A stretch of DNA of 64,000 nt from Siphonodentalium dalli (GCA_032622095.1 CP136066.1:183620716-183684715); one strand, 5' to 3'; shown: positions 30,640 to 42,650, counted from the first letter of the stretch. Notes: generated by a model not told the origin, from the letters alone. A program made the numbers and translations.

Positions 30640-31186
30640 AACACCCCTGGTGAATAAATAGGTTTATCCATAACTCAACCTTAGCTCTTATTGACATATC
30701 ACCTCTTGTTTTCATTGGTTTGCATGGGAGCAAGCCTAAGTTCTTTATCGAAATGGTAGACTCGCAATAGCATTACCTTCTGTTTTAGTTGTGGCAACTC
30801 GTGGTAGTATTAACTTCTGTATTAGTTGGGGCAACTTTGATTTTCGAGTACATACACAGGTACACCATATTAGGGAAGCAGGTCCTCAGTGACACCATAT
30901 TCGCGCTACAGTATATGACCTGGAAATACTATAGATCTGTGCAAGAGCCGCTGATTTAATAAAACTACCAGAGCTCGAGGAGTGAGACATCAAAGCTCCC
31001 GGAATGAAACACCAATTTTTGGGACAGGGATGCTGATAATATGACAATAGGGTTTTTCACCCGATTTAAGTCAATAAGTGCACCATATGAGGTAAGCAAG
31101 CCCTTATACAGTGACACCACATTATTGCTATATGACCATAGCTATGGCCCAAATCTATGCCCCAAAGTCATATTAGCCAGAGTATA
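30640..31186. other. No gene; weak internal repeat
   Basis: A phrase with ACACCATATTAGGGAAGCAGGTCC...CAGTGACACCATATT (30,860-30,905) recurs in diverged form at 31,080-31,130. No coding signal. Confidence 0.45.
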
Positions 31187-31474
31187 TGGGATGCCAAATT
31201 GTCATTTAATAAATAATTGAGCTTAAGCGCAATAAGGAATCCCTTATTGCGCTTAAGCGCAATAAGAAAATTCCTTATTGCGCTTAAGAGCAATAAGAGA
31301 TTCCTTATTGCGCTTAAGCGCAATAAGAGATTCTTATTGCGCTTAAGCGCAATAAGGAATATTACATAAACTCCCTATAATTCAAATGGTTTAGTCCATG
31401 GTGCAATCAATATCTAAGAGATTCCTTATTGCGCTTAAGCTCAATTATTTATTAAATGTCAATTTGGCATCCCA
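31187..31474. mobile_element. Palindrome-array MITE, complete copy 1
   Basis: 288 bp, TA on both sides. Termini TGGGATGCCAAATTGTCAT and its inverse are matched for over 40 bp (through AATAAATAATTGAGCTTAAGC). The inside is six copies of a palindrome with core TTGCGCTTAAGCGCAA extended by CTTA/TAAG, spaced about 30 bp apart, plus one unique segment (31,360-31,415). Confidence 0.85.
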
Positions 31475-31525
31475 TAAGAGTAGAGATTCATGGCATGATC
31501 TACCCTCCTCCCAATATATACTGTA

Positions 31526-31978
31526 TGGGGTGCCAAATTGACGTTTAATAAATAATTGAGCTTAAGCGCAATAAGGAATCTTATTATACGCTTAACCGCA
31601 ATAAATCCTTATTGCGCTTAAGTGCAATTAATATCTCCCTCATGAGAAAATAGTAGAATTATCCTATATTTGCCTGTTAACAGGGATAGAATCTGATGGA
31701 ATCTGAATAGGCCTACACGTGGACAGTAACCATGTGACCAATAAACTCCACCCATTGCACCATGGACTACACTATTGGAATTATAGGGAGTTTATGTAAT
31801 ATTCCTTATTTGCGCTTAAGCGCAATAAGGGATATTCTTATTGCACTTAAGCCCAATAAGGAAATTCCTTATTGCGCTTAAACGCAATAATGAATCACTT
31901 ATTGTGCTTAAGGGCAATTAGATTTTTCCTTATTGCGCTTAAGCTAAATTATTTATTAAATGTCAATTTGGCATCCCA
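31526..31978. mobile_element. Palindrome-array MITE, copy 2
   Basis: 453 bp with TGGGGTGCCAAATTG at the left and CAATTTGGCATCCCA at the right. Palindrome copies occur at both ends. The unique middle includes, inverted, the segment found in copy 1 (GGTGCAATC / CACCATGG...TATAGGGAGTTTATGT). Confidence 0.8.
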
Positions 31979-32684
31979 CAATACTGGGCCACACATTTTG
32001 AAATTAGTTATTTTAATACTACAGGTCACTGTTGGAGACTTTAGTTCAATTTGAATATGCAAGGCCTGTACTAGTGTAGGCCTACTGCGGCCAGTCCAGT
32101 CCAAAGCCATACATGTACATTTTAGTGTCAAATTGCACTTGCTACATGTACATTTTTCTGACGCTATCTACCCACACTGTTTTTTTTAAAGCTGCGTGTT
32201 TGAACGATAGGTTCTCCAAAAGTTCCCATTAATTGTGACCTGAGTCACTCTCCTGGGTCATCAGGATGAGAATTCCCGCTGTTGACAATATTCAATTAGA
32301 ATGTCAACAACATAGCCTGATCTGATCACACGAACTTCAATTCGAACCGAGCTTTTGACAAGTTTTCCAGGCAATAATCGTTGATTTCATATGTGAGGAC
32401 CCAACATTCCCATTCAACACAACATACACGGAAATAAAACTCCGATAATCTAACTCAAATATGCGTTCTAACTAATTAAGTTTTAATTAATTTATTTGGT
32501 CTTGAGAATGAGAGTTATTATTCTCAAAACAATCGTATCAAATTGGTGACGAAAGATCGCCGACCAATCGGATCGCGCGGATTGGAATTGTGGCTAAAAA
32601 TAGTTATCTGCGGGATTCCGCCGTATATATATATGTTATTGCTTCAGTCAATCGGGGTATACCGGGGAAGATTGTTGTGTCCCT
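31979..32684. other. No gene seen
   Basis: Includes a run of eight T and an AT-rich stretch. No motif or splice model. Confidence 0.5.
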
Positions 32685-32688
32685 TTAA

Positions 32689-33126
32689 AGCCACATGGCG
32701 GTTTGCGCTCCAAAATACACATATTATTGAATATTCGCTTTTTAATTTTTCTCAGTATCGAAATAGGTCGATAAATATCTGAACTACCTTTCAGCGAGCA
32801 TTATGTAATCCAAAAAGACGCATTGAAGTAATGAAAAATACCACTGTGAATACGGTGTTTGGGTCCCAAACACAAAACAGCCATTTGCGCTACATAGAAC
32901 AGAGAAGAGCGTTCCGTTGAAGTCTATCCTGATATGGTAGCAATAAAGAGCGTTTGTCTGACTTCTGGAAAAAAGTTGAAAATGGCTGAAAAATGATTGA
33001 CTGGCAAGTGTTTTTCGGAGCATATGAAGCCGGTATATCAATAGTTCTTATATTTATCGACCTATCGTATCCGTCGCTCCAAATTACGTAGACAAAAATT
33101 TGAAGGTTCGAATGAGCCATGTCCGT
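32689..33126 (-). mobile_element. TTAA-flanked MITE, family 2, copy 2
   Basis: 438 bp flanked by TTAA at 32,685-32,688 and 33,127-33,130; reverse-complement relative of 9,850-10,281. It includes the shared phrase CTGATATGGTAGCAATAAAGAGCG. Frames inside are broken. Confidence 0.8.
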
Positions 33127-33419
33127 TTAATCTGCTTCTTCCAAGTGAACGGGCGTAGCTTTATATTCTGATATATTAACGGATGCCCTATACTGCATAA
33201 TTATGTGTCGTATCTTCAGACTTTATGATATGTAATAAGAGAGGATGGGGTTGAAGAGAAAATCCAACTCAGTATATGAAATCAGAATGTATTTGCTGCG
33301 ACCATTCAATTTTACAATGCTTGTCGTCAAGTTTTGATTAAACTTTAGTATGTTATTGGACTAAATACTGTTTACATAACAATGGTTTTTGACATGCGAA
33401 ATCTCATTGTTATGCGTTA

Positions 33420-33645
33420 TTAAACATGAAAATAAGAACAACGTCAACACAACAACTGGGAAACACTCTGAGAAAGAAGACATTTGGAGACTTTCACTTT
33501 TCCATAACATTGTCAATCACAAAGTGCCCAATTATTTAGTTGACTTACTTCTCCAAAACTTTTCAGCTATATATAGATTTGCGTCAAACGTTGTACAGTT
33601 TAAACACAGTTCCAAAATAATGGAATCACAGATTCAGCAATGACG
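33420..33645 (+). pseudogene. Possible LINE C-terminal fragment
   Basis: A frame with KHSEKEDIWRLSLFHNIVNHKVPNYLVDLL recalls the segment after the RT thumb in CR1/L2-type LINEs (R-x-x-RL-x-LFYKI-x-N). Short and unsupported by other motifs. Confidence 0.3.
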
Positions 33646-33799
33646 TAGTTTGATTTGCATTGTGTATAATACAGTATTCCAATTCAAAAATAGTTGTGAT
33701 CTAAATAGTTAATATTTCAAGCGTTTGGGAATAAAGGCCAAGGAAACGGTTTTGGACGTGATAAAACGTAGGTAAAGTTTAACGGCTTTTGTTTCACAA

Positions 33800-34335
33800 A
33801 TATATCATAAACGGCGAAGTCCCATCTGAGATGGAGAAAGAAGACACATGTTGTTTGCATAGCCAGGGAAGTGGCGACAGGGTTTGGGGTGTCTGATCCT
33901 AACTTGGTCAAGTTTTTCAACAGTTAGAAATTTCACACCTGACACAAGAGTAGTTGGAACTTTCACATCAAAAATAGGTTGAAAGTGTTCTCGTAGTTTG
34001 ATTTCCAACCAATAATTAGTAGGGACTTTGTTTTGTTTTTTAGACCAACAGTAATATATTTTCCTGCTTTTTGGTCAAAATTAGGACTGAAATGGCCATC
34101 AGTTAAATTTTCAAACCATAGGGGGTGTCAGGACGGAAATTTCCAACACTTGGAGAGCTTGTTGCCAGTCTAAATGCTAGGATTTTTTGCAGTTTTCAGG
34201 TTCAAATTTCAATTTTTCACCACTAACAAATATTAAAAAAGGGCTGTGATGTGCCAGTTGGTAAATTTCAAGCCAAGGGGCTGCAATTGCATTACAATGT
34301 GTACACCCCATGGGGGCCCTATATCCACGTCCCTG
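33800..34335 (-). repeat. hAT-like element fragment related to 57.6-57.8 kb
   Basis: The reverse complement of about 33,895-34,005 matches 57,610-57,770 (AAACTACGAGAACACTTTCAACCTAT, GTGTGAAATTTCTAAC). The right edge ATATCCACGTCCCTG resembles the inverted CAGGGATGTGGCTAG terminus of the element at 56,659-57,828. Confidence 0.6.
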
Positions 34336-34520
34336 TGCATAACCGAGATGATCAATGAGTCTTACAAATCATTTCCCTCACTCCACATTCAGTCAACTCA
34401 TTCTCGCTCATGCAGTTTATGTACATACATACCAATATATTCCTCGTCTGTTCAGTTGACGATTAGTGTCACGATTAACTCTATCGAACGCTTCGCTAGT
34501 GTCTGAGAAGCCCAATATGA

Positions 34521-34896
34521 TGTCCTCGCGCAAATACGCACATAATCGACCTATAATTTGTAAATAGGGTCATAATGGATTATTTGATTCTGAAATAAGC
34601 AGACAATGGAACCATATGCGTTATTCCGTTTTATGGCGCGGGCCACAGTGAAAAAATATTTTAAGAATTAAAAATAAGAGCGAACACCTGATATGTCGCG
34701 AGTTGGTTTATTTGTGTCATTGTCCGCACATAATGAACCTATAATGAAGTCATTATGAGTCGATACTGTGATTATAGGACGCTCTCGTTTTAAGTATCAT
34801 TATCGACTCAAATTTAGGCGTTTTATAAGCAGATTATCGACCTAAATAAAGTTATATTATAAGCAGATAATGTGCTGTTTACGGGAGAACAGGCCG
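34521..34896. repeat. Solo arm of the foldback element
   Basis: Matches the right arm of 15,043-15,915 from CGCGCAAATACGCACATAATC to GAGAACAGGCCG. The opposite arm is absent. Confidence 0.78.
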
Positions 34897-34924
34897 AGAA
34901 TCACAAAGATGTCGGAGACACAGG

Positions 34925-37399
34925 GGTCCGAATCGGCATCTCTGGTTTAGACTAGGTTTTATTCTAGACCAGGTTTAACTCCAGTTTAAACTAGGTTTAA
35001 GTAGGGTTTAAACTTGGTTTTACAGTAGTTAAACCAGGTTTATGGGAGTAAAACTGGGTTTTAGCGTACTTAAACCAAGTTTTGTGATAAACTCAGTTTA
35101 AGTTGAAACTAGGTTTTATTAACGTGATAAAGTTATGGTAATATTACTAATTGTTTGTGGTGAATTGGCTATATAATCATCAGTATAAGCTTAGGTATAT
35201 ATGATTTATACGTACCATACGTCTCGCCTCGAACATACACCTTTAAATATACTTTGAAAAAAATTCAAAGTTAAACCACCCTACCCCAGGTTTGACTAAA
35301 ACCTAGTTTTTTGGGTTTAATTATTCGGCCGATATTTTTCGCCCAATATTGATGTTGTTCTTCGTGAATATGGGAGTGTTTATTTTGAATTGGGGGAGGC
35401 GTTTATGCGCGGGCGTTTGTCACTCAATGTAGATGCAGGAGAGTCTTAGTGGAATTCGGTGAGGCGATGTCGGTACTTATGAGATAAATTCTAACAAAAT
35501 ATGTGGCAGTGTGATGGATGATTTCTTGCTATATATGTCTGTTTGCAATTCGCTCGTTCGGATGTCGATTTGGCGGCTGAGAGCATGGCGGGATCGGACT
35601 GATCAGATTGACACGTTAGACACGAACATGACTTTTGAAACTGATTCCTTATTCACAAAAAGGTCTCTTTCGGTCAATTTGACGCATGGGTTGGTGGCCC
35701 GCCCAAATACCTATCAGAGACACCACAGCCTTCACCCGGGGGAGGGTAACGGCCACCCTGAGGGGGTGGAGTATGGACTATTTTGGAGAACTGTAAGGAT
35801 TTCAGCCAATTTGATAGTATGGGTGGGTGGCTCGCCCCAAATAACCCATAGAAACACCCCACCCCTCAAATCCGGGGGGGGGGTACCACCGATGGGGTGA
35901 ACGTGGGATATGGACCATTTTCGAGACTGGTAAGGATTTCGGCCAATTGACGGCATGGATGGATGGCCCGCTCAAATGTCCCATAGAAACAGCCCACCCC
36001 TGAACGATGTGGGAACCACACCAGGAGGTGAAAATGGGGTATGGACCATTTTCGAGAACGGTAAGGATTTCGGTCAATTTGACGTCAGCAGTGTGGTTAG
36101 CCCGCTCCAACTACCCCCTAGAAACACCCTCACCCGGAGGTACCACCCCGAGGGGGTGAAATGGGGTATGGACCATTTTCGAGAACGGTGGGTGGCACAT
36201 CCCAAAATGCCCCCCATAGAAACACCCCACCCCCAGTCGGACCCCATTTTCACCCGCGGTAAGGGTGGGGGTGTTTCTATGACTATATTTGAGGGCGGGC
36301 CGCCCACCAATGACGTCATATTGGCCGAAATCCTTACCGTTCTCGATAACGGTCCATACCCCATTCTATGGGGTATTTGGGGCGGGCCACCTACACATGC
36401 CGTAATATTGACCAACAGAGGCATGTTTTTGCGAATAATCAATAAAATGCTCCATACCCCATTTTCACCCCAGCAGGGTGGTACCCTCCAGGGATGAGGG
36501 TAGGGTATATGGGATATTTGGAGCGGGCCACACACCCCTGTCTTCAAATTGGCCGAAATCCTTACCGTTCTCGAACATGGTTCATATCCCATCTTCACCC
36601 CTCGGTGGTAACCCACCCCACCCCGCCCGGATGTGAGGGGTGGGGTGTTTATATGCGTTATTTGAGGTACCCTTCCCCGGGGGTGAGAGTTGGGGTGTTT
36701 CTATTCGGTATTTGGGCGTACCCAATTTCCACCTCCTCTTGTGGGACCCCTCCCCCCGGTGAGGGGTGGGTAGGGGTGGTTCTATGGTGTATTTTGATCG
36801 TGCCACCCACTCCTGCTGCCAAATTAATTAGCCTAAATCCTTACCGTCCATACCCCTGTTATCCCGGGGTGATGTTTCTATCGGGTATTATGGGCGAGCC
36901 ACCCATTCATGCCGTCAAATTCGCCGAAATCCTTCCCGTTCTCAAAAATGGTCCATACCCAATTTTCACCCGTCCGGATGGTACCCCCGGGGCGGTGGTG
37001 TTTCTATGGGGTATTTGTGGCGGGCCCCCACCCATGCCCTCAAGAGATATTTTTGAGTTCCAAAACTCACGTTCGTCCATGATATTAGATAATATCTAAC
37101 AGTTATACAACAGACCGTGCATTCGTCGTGATTTCTCAAAGCGCACGGGTTATTCCCCTGATTAGGAGATTATATAGCGACAACAGGTCGCGTGACCGGA
37201 CAATGAATTCACAAGTAGCGATAATAAACATACAGACCACGCCCCCTATTCTTGCAATTGGACAAGTGAGGCCCACAGGTAACGCAATCGACCAAATCTA
37301 TGTCGTCCCAGCGGTGGAGAAAAACTTGGTTTTACTACTAAAACCCAGTTTAAACTGGTAGTTTAAACTAGGTCTAAACTGGAGATGCCGATTCGGACC
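34925..37399. mobile_element. 2.5-kb element with inverted ends and inverted satellite
   Basis: Terminal inverted repeats GGTCCGAATCGGCATCTC (left) and GAGATGCCGATTCGGACC (right), each continuing into GGTTTAGACTAGGTTT-like subterminal repeats (AAACCTAGTTTAAAC words at 34,945-35,110, 35,270-35,320 and 37,320-37,385). The interior is an array of a GC-rich unit of about 135 bp that changes direction half-way. No transposase motif seen; long frames over the array are repeat artefacts. The target duplication is unclear. Confidence 0.75.
35680..37050. repeat. ~135-bp satellite array with a central inversion
   Basis: Unit core GTAAGGATTTCGGCCAATTT plus GGTGGCCCGCCCAAATA, CCCATAGAAACACCCC and ATGGACCATTTTCGAGAAC. 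Direct units have AAGGATTT near 35,794, 35,932 and 36,063; inverted units have AAATCCTTAC near 36,338, 36,558 and 36,836, with a related AAATCCTTCC near 36,928. Frames of 100-201 aa are open on both strands because the GC-rich unit lacks stops. Confidence 0.82.
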
Positions 37400-37634
37400 A
37401 CATAGTCTGACACATAGCAAGAGACTTGTGTGTTGCGCTCCTCAAAGCAGTAATCAGTTGACAATTTCTTCTTTAAACCAAATTGGTTATCACTCGTTTG
37501 TAATTGATGTTTTACATGGAGATAAGGGTATCGGTTCCAGAACATTGTGGATAATAAACACGATCAAGTACGATGAAAACATTCAGGCCCATGCGTATAC
37601 ATACTGGAATACACCCCGAATTAAGACCAAACTA

Positions 37635-37735
37635 CAGTAATGCCCTAAATAATCGACTCCTTAACCACAGCAGAATTATGGGTAATTTTTCAGGATTTAG
37701 TCGGAAATATGGCTTGTTGTCATTCATCGGAAAGC
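37635..37735 (+). repeat. Solo arm of the TA-flanked palindromic MITE
   Basis: TA followed by CAGTAATGCCCTAAATAATC and the same arm as 21,799-21,987, through AGTCGGAAATATGGCTTGTTG and ending near GGAAAGCTCTC. The second arm is missing. Confidence 0.8.
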
Positions 37736-37744
37736 TCTCAACGA

Positions 37745-39780
37745 TTTTTTTTATCAATATAGGACCAACGCGTGCTGCTAAGATAAAATCGAATGAAAAT
37801 CCCATAGATTATCTAAGTGAATCAATGAGTTCACACTTTACACATCCAACGGATGAGATTGAAGTTTCCAGAATCCTCAACAATATCAGTCCAAAAAAGG
37901 CTGCAGGAATAGACGACTTAAATTGCTCTATTTTGAAACAATGTACCTTTAACTCACATATGCAATCTTTCGCTAGCCAATGTAGCATTCCCAGATCTTA
38001 TATAGGTGGCAAAAGTTAGCCCCATCTTCAAATCCAAAGACCCAACTCTTCTATAGACCAGTTTCAGTATTACCTATGGTTTCTGATGGTTTCAAATATT
38101 TTCGAAAAACTACTGTATAATATGGATATATGAGGTTCGGCACAGCGGCAATGTTATATATTTTATGCCTCCGAAACATGGCGAGCATTGCTCTTAGAAC
38201 ATGCTTGGGACTATACAACACACCAGGCGCCTATTTTGAGCGGCAAATTTGAATTTTGAGACAATGCAAATTTTTTTAATTGGGTGGGATACGAACCCCG
38301 GCCCGACGGCGAGCGCGCCTTGCGACTCAAAGTCCGACGTCAATACCACACGGCCACCGAAGCAACCCCAAAAAAGGAAGCTCGAATGGCCGCTGTATTC
38401 TGACGTCGCACTTAGGACACTATATTCACATTTTTAAGGTCTCTTTATATATATGGATATATGAGGTTCGGCACAGCGGCAATGTTATATATTTTATGCC
38501 TCCGAAACATGGCGAGCATTGCTCTTAGAACATGCTTGGGACTATACAACACACCAGGCGCCTATTTTGAGCGGCAAATTTGAATTTTGAGACAATGCAA
38601 ATTTTTAAAAAAAATTAAAAAAAATTTAAAATTGCATTGTCTCAAAATTCAAATTTACTGTATAATAGACTGGGTAATTATCTAACCAAGTACATCTAAT
38701 AAAGTAGTCAATATGGCTTTAGAATTAAATCATTCTACTATTCTTGCTCTGACAGACTTACTAGAGGAAAAATCTTGTTGTTGGAGTATTCCTAGATTTG
38801 TCAAAGTCATTTCATATAACATACCATAATATATTGTTGAATTTTATGGTTGTCATTGTGGTTGCACTGAATTGGTTTCGTAGCTATCTGACAAACAGAA
38901 AACAATCAGTACAGTTCGAGTGCCATGTGTCTAATCAACCTAATGTAACCTGTGGGGTTCCACATGGGTATATATGTGACCCCCTCATCTTCCGTGTATG
39001 TATGAATGATCTACCAAAAGTATGCAATGAACTAAAACTAATACCTTTTGCCGACGACACAAATTAATTTTATTCTGACATAGATGTGATTAAGGTATAC
39101 CAGGTGGTTAACAAAGAACTTGGAAAAATTATCACTGAATTTGTACAAAACAAATTATATGCTTTTTATGAATACAGATCTCGGCAAAACAGAAAATGCC
39201 CTTCCCGAACTCAAACTTAATGACAAATAGATACACCGGTTAATAAAAAAAAAAATTCCTAGGAATTAATATCGAAGAAACATTATCCTTGCGGGTATAT
39301 GCGTGTGGAAAAAATTCTAAAAAAATAAATAAAAACTCTCTATAAATCTAGATGTCTTGAGAAAGTCAGTGGATTTATACCCAGGGATACTGTGAAGATC
39401 CTCTATTCCATACTCATTATTGTTGGTGTGCAACAATCAAAAAACCTTAGAAAGATTGAGAAATTACAATATAGAACTTTGGCAACGCTGTCTTATAACA
39501 AAAGCATGAATTCCACAACAAGAAACTTCCGAAATCATTATCTGCCCTATTCACCAATATACATGAAATTCATACGCACAGTACAAGGTTCAAAGCAGAA
39601 GGAAACATTGTATTGTAAATTTAACAGAAATGCCAAGGCTGAGAGTGCAATATCTACTAGAGCTAGATGTCTCTGGAACATACTGTCACGTGACTGTAAG
39701 CAACGAATAGAAACTGATGAAACTTGTCCAAAATATCTATACACGTTTTTCATTGATAAATATTCATCTGAAACATAAAT
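37745..39780 (+). pseudogene. L2/CR1-like LINE remnant, interrupted
   Basis: Reads EVSRILNNISPKKAAGIDDLN (37,860-37,920), a degraded fingers region, and SNIFEKLLYN split from RLGNYLTKY by the 38,122-38,655 insertion. RT palm follows: NWFRSYLTNRKQSVQFECHVS, GVPHGYICDPLIFRVCMNDL and FADDTN with TAA where a Leu codon (TTA) is expected. A C-terminal frame at 39,392-39,778 has RKIEKLQYRTLATLSYNKS and a final TCPKYLYTFF. Several stops and frameshifts, so dead. Confidence 0.82.
38122..38655 (-). mobile_element. tRNA-headed insertion (SINE-like dimer) with 11-bp target duplication
   Basis: Flanked by TACTGTATAAT at 38,111-38,121 and 38,656-38,666, inside the LINE. On the minus strand a tRNA-like head (A box near TGGCCGTGTGGTATTGACG, B box GGTTCGTATCC, about 38,440-38,285) is followed by a body to 38,122. 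A second copy of the body lies at about 38,452-38,610, so the insertion is body, head, body. An A/T-rich palindrome (38,590-38,655) closes it. Confidence 0.75.
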
Positions 39781-41180
39781 GATCTAATTGACAAATGACT
39801 GATTTCTAGCAGTAAATAAATATTTGAAAAGAGAGGGAAATTCTTTATTGTCTGTCATGCTGTCATTTACATGTAAGCATCAATCTACCCTCTCTAGTCG
39901 GGTGTCTCCACTGCTGAAACTCAAATTGTATAATTTGTATTATTTAATTTAACTTGATTTATTTTGAAAGTTGAAAGAAACCCAATGGAATTATTATCTC
40001 CAACATCCCATGTAAACATTATAAATTATCAACGTACATCACAAAAGCACCTTTTTCCTACCAAATAACGATCGATGGTAAACTGAGATTGATACCACAG
40101 ATCACAAATCTAACTGACGTGCCCCCATGATATATACTGACTGCCAAATGTCAGTGTCCATTATGGGCCCATGTCGGCGAAACAGGTCACAGAATACCAC
40201 TTTAAAGTAAATCAACCATATTTTGCTCCGTTGAAACATGTGAGAAATTACAATATACTCTGTTGATCCCACCCTCTCTTTCCTGGCCACCCCCTCCCCA
40301 ACCGCCACCCCATACTGTCCCTGTATGCATTCAACTGCACCTCTTGTACATAAGCACTCCGCCTCATGATATACGTTGATAAAATGCTGCATGTATAATT
40401 ATATAACCATAAGGGCACGGCCTCCAAAAGTTGAACTTTTGCAGGGTCCTGTGTGTACATTATTATTATGAAATTTATTATGAAATAAACTCTATATTGA
40501 ATCTTGCATCTTGTTTGTAAACACTGACACGAGCTCTTTAATGAAGTATAGAGTTACTGCCCATTAGTCGCAACTCATAATTTCGTATAGTAAAAGTGTA
40601 AACCTATCAGCTGGACGGTGTCAGAACTTTGGGTCGCCCGTTGTTTATTTCCGACTATTATTCAATTTGTTGTGCTATTGAAAGTGAAAATGTCGCATAT
40701 TTAAAGATACGGGCGGCGTTGGCGGTGGGTATGCTGTTAAAATATTCACCTCCGTTAAAAACCGATATAAACAGAAATAATAGTAAAATATAGACAGACC
40801 TTGTTCTTATACCAATCAGAAATATGGCATAAACAGTATGTTATTGTCAAATGTTTTTCCTTTGTTATGTAAACAAAAGCAAAAAACGTTACAGAACCTG
40901 GCTTTTGTTTAGATCCGGATATGGTAAACATAAAGAGCGTTATTTGTTACTCTTTTCCTGATATGGAAATAATAAAGAGCGTTTATATCATTTGTGTGTG
41001 ATTAACCAATAGAATTGCGCTGTGTTATGTAAACAGAACCAAAACTTCTGTAACACGAGCAGGCTCTTGTTTGCGTACACCATCGTACGTCTTGACGACA
41101 ATATACTATTTACGCGCTGATTATGTTTGGCATATGAACAAAACTAGATATATTTTAATATACCTGAAATATACCATTGC
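39781..41180. other. No gene seen
   Basis: Includes frames up to 96 aa on the minus strand (40,102-40,392) without known motif, and two ATATGG...ATAAAGAGCGTT phrases at 40,915-40,990 shared with MITE family 2. Confidence 0.45.
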
Positions 41181-41252
41181 GTCTGGAAAGAAATATCGAG
41201 TTTTAACTCGCAGCATGCAGCTGCTCGTGGAAATTCGATATTTCTTTCCAGA
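41181..41252. repeat. 72-bp palindrome
   Basis: GTCTGGAAAGAAATATCGA at the left is matched by TCGATATTTCTTTCCAGAC at the right; a second inner pairing around GCAGCATGCAGCTGC. No other copy seen in the window. Confidence 0.75.
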
Positions 41253-42520
41253 CATTCATGAAATATATCGGTATTCAAACAAAAATTGTAGGTATTCTCT
41301 ATATATCACATTACATATTCTGAAGACTGCACATATGGAAATGGAAAAGAGAATCCTCCCATCATTTATATATTCCCAAAAATTCGCCTAATAATTAAAT
41401 AATTACTTCCTGATAACATCTACTCAATTAAATTTTATCTTTTCGTGTATCCTGCTGTATGTGATTTCAACGAGAACGTGAAACATAGCTATATTATTTT
41501 AACTATTGCCTGTACGCGTATAAGTCAGCAAATACAAACGCATGGTTGAATCGGGGGCGGGAGTGACAGGTGTTCTGTACATATTTTCCACGTGTTTTAA
41601 TAAACATGTTGCTTTAACATTAGTCTTTATTTGTTTCAATGAAATAACAAAAGGGAGCAGAGGTACCCATAAGTGAGACCAGCACTTGTCCTCCAATCCC
41701 ATTGTCTGTAAAAAAAATGTTTATGTCATATAACATGTTTCACAAATTTAGACAAATAAATATATTATATTTAAAGGTACTCAATCCGATTCGATGGTGC
41801 CCATATAATCAGATTCCAAGAACATTTTTAGAAATGCCGCTTCAGTTATCAGAATCTAATCGATCTAATTGCCCAAAAATAATGCTAACCACTGTCAACT
41901 ATATATAGTATAAAATTACCCGAAACGTGTTATTTATCAACATGTTTTTCGACGAAATTTGGCCTTATTATCAGCATAAAGCCTCTTGATTTTAGAGTTG
42001 TCCATCTTCATCCACAATTAATTGGTCCGAGACCGTCGGCTCGTCGACTTTTTACTGGGTCTCGATGGTGAAAAATAATAGATTTCAAAAATCGATATCT
42101 AATAACTCTGAGCTGAGTTAACTCTGAGGTGTGTTTCTCGACTCGAATCAAATATTTTTGCCGCCGAAACCACATAAATAGTAATTGAGGGGCGCTTAAT
42201 CGGATTATGCATCTTTAAAACCAGAAATGGTTAATCGAATAGTCAAGGTAGCACAACATGATGAAATTTATTCCAAACATAATCAAATCAATCATGCGAA
42301 TCCAATTAGTAAACAGACATAAATATCATTTTGCGCAATTATGACATGTTAATATTGTATATAACTTTACGACTGTTAACTACTGTGTATACCTTTGAGA
42401 TTGTTAACTTATGTGTGACTTGAACATGAAATAGAGTAACTTTTCCGTGATAGTTCATAAAAGCACTTTTCTGAGAGAGTATACAAGCAGGCTATTCCCT
42501 TTGGTTTTAAACAAGAAATG
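41253..42520. other. No gene seen
   Basis: AT-rich non-coding DNA, short frames only. Confidence 0.5.
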
Positions 42521-42650
42521 AACGGCGGTTTCAATGTGGTCATGGGATTTTGACCGCGAGAAAAATTCAGCAAACTGAAGGGGTTCATGCCGAGTTTGCT
42601 GAATTTTTATCGCGGTCAAAACCCATGAGCACGTTGAATCCGCCGTTTAT
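42521..42650. mobile_element. Short foldback element
   Basis: Arms of about 58 bp: AACGGCGGTTTCAATGTGGT...CAGCAAACT facing AGTTTGCTG...CGTTGAATCCGCCGTTT over a 12-bp loop. Strong hairpin, no coding. Confidence 0.8.

Noticed and set aside
35511-37099. Frames of 129-201 aa on both strands over the satellite
   Set aside because: Open because the GC-rich repeat lacks stop codons in several frames; the same peptide recurs with frame changes and shows no domain.
38280-38445. Genuine tRNA gene at 38.3-38.44 kb
   Set aside because: A- and B-box-like words are present, but the unit is embedded in a duplicated insertion with a flanking target duplication, so a tRNA-derived SINE head fits better.
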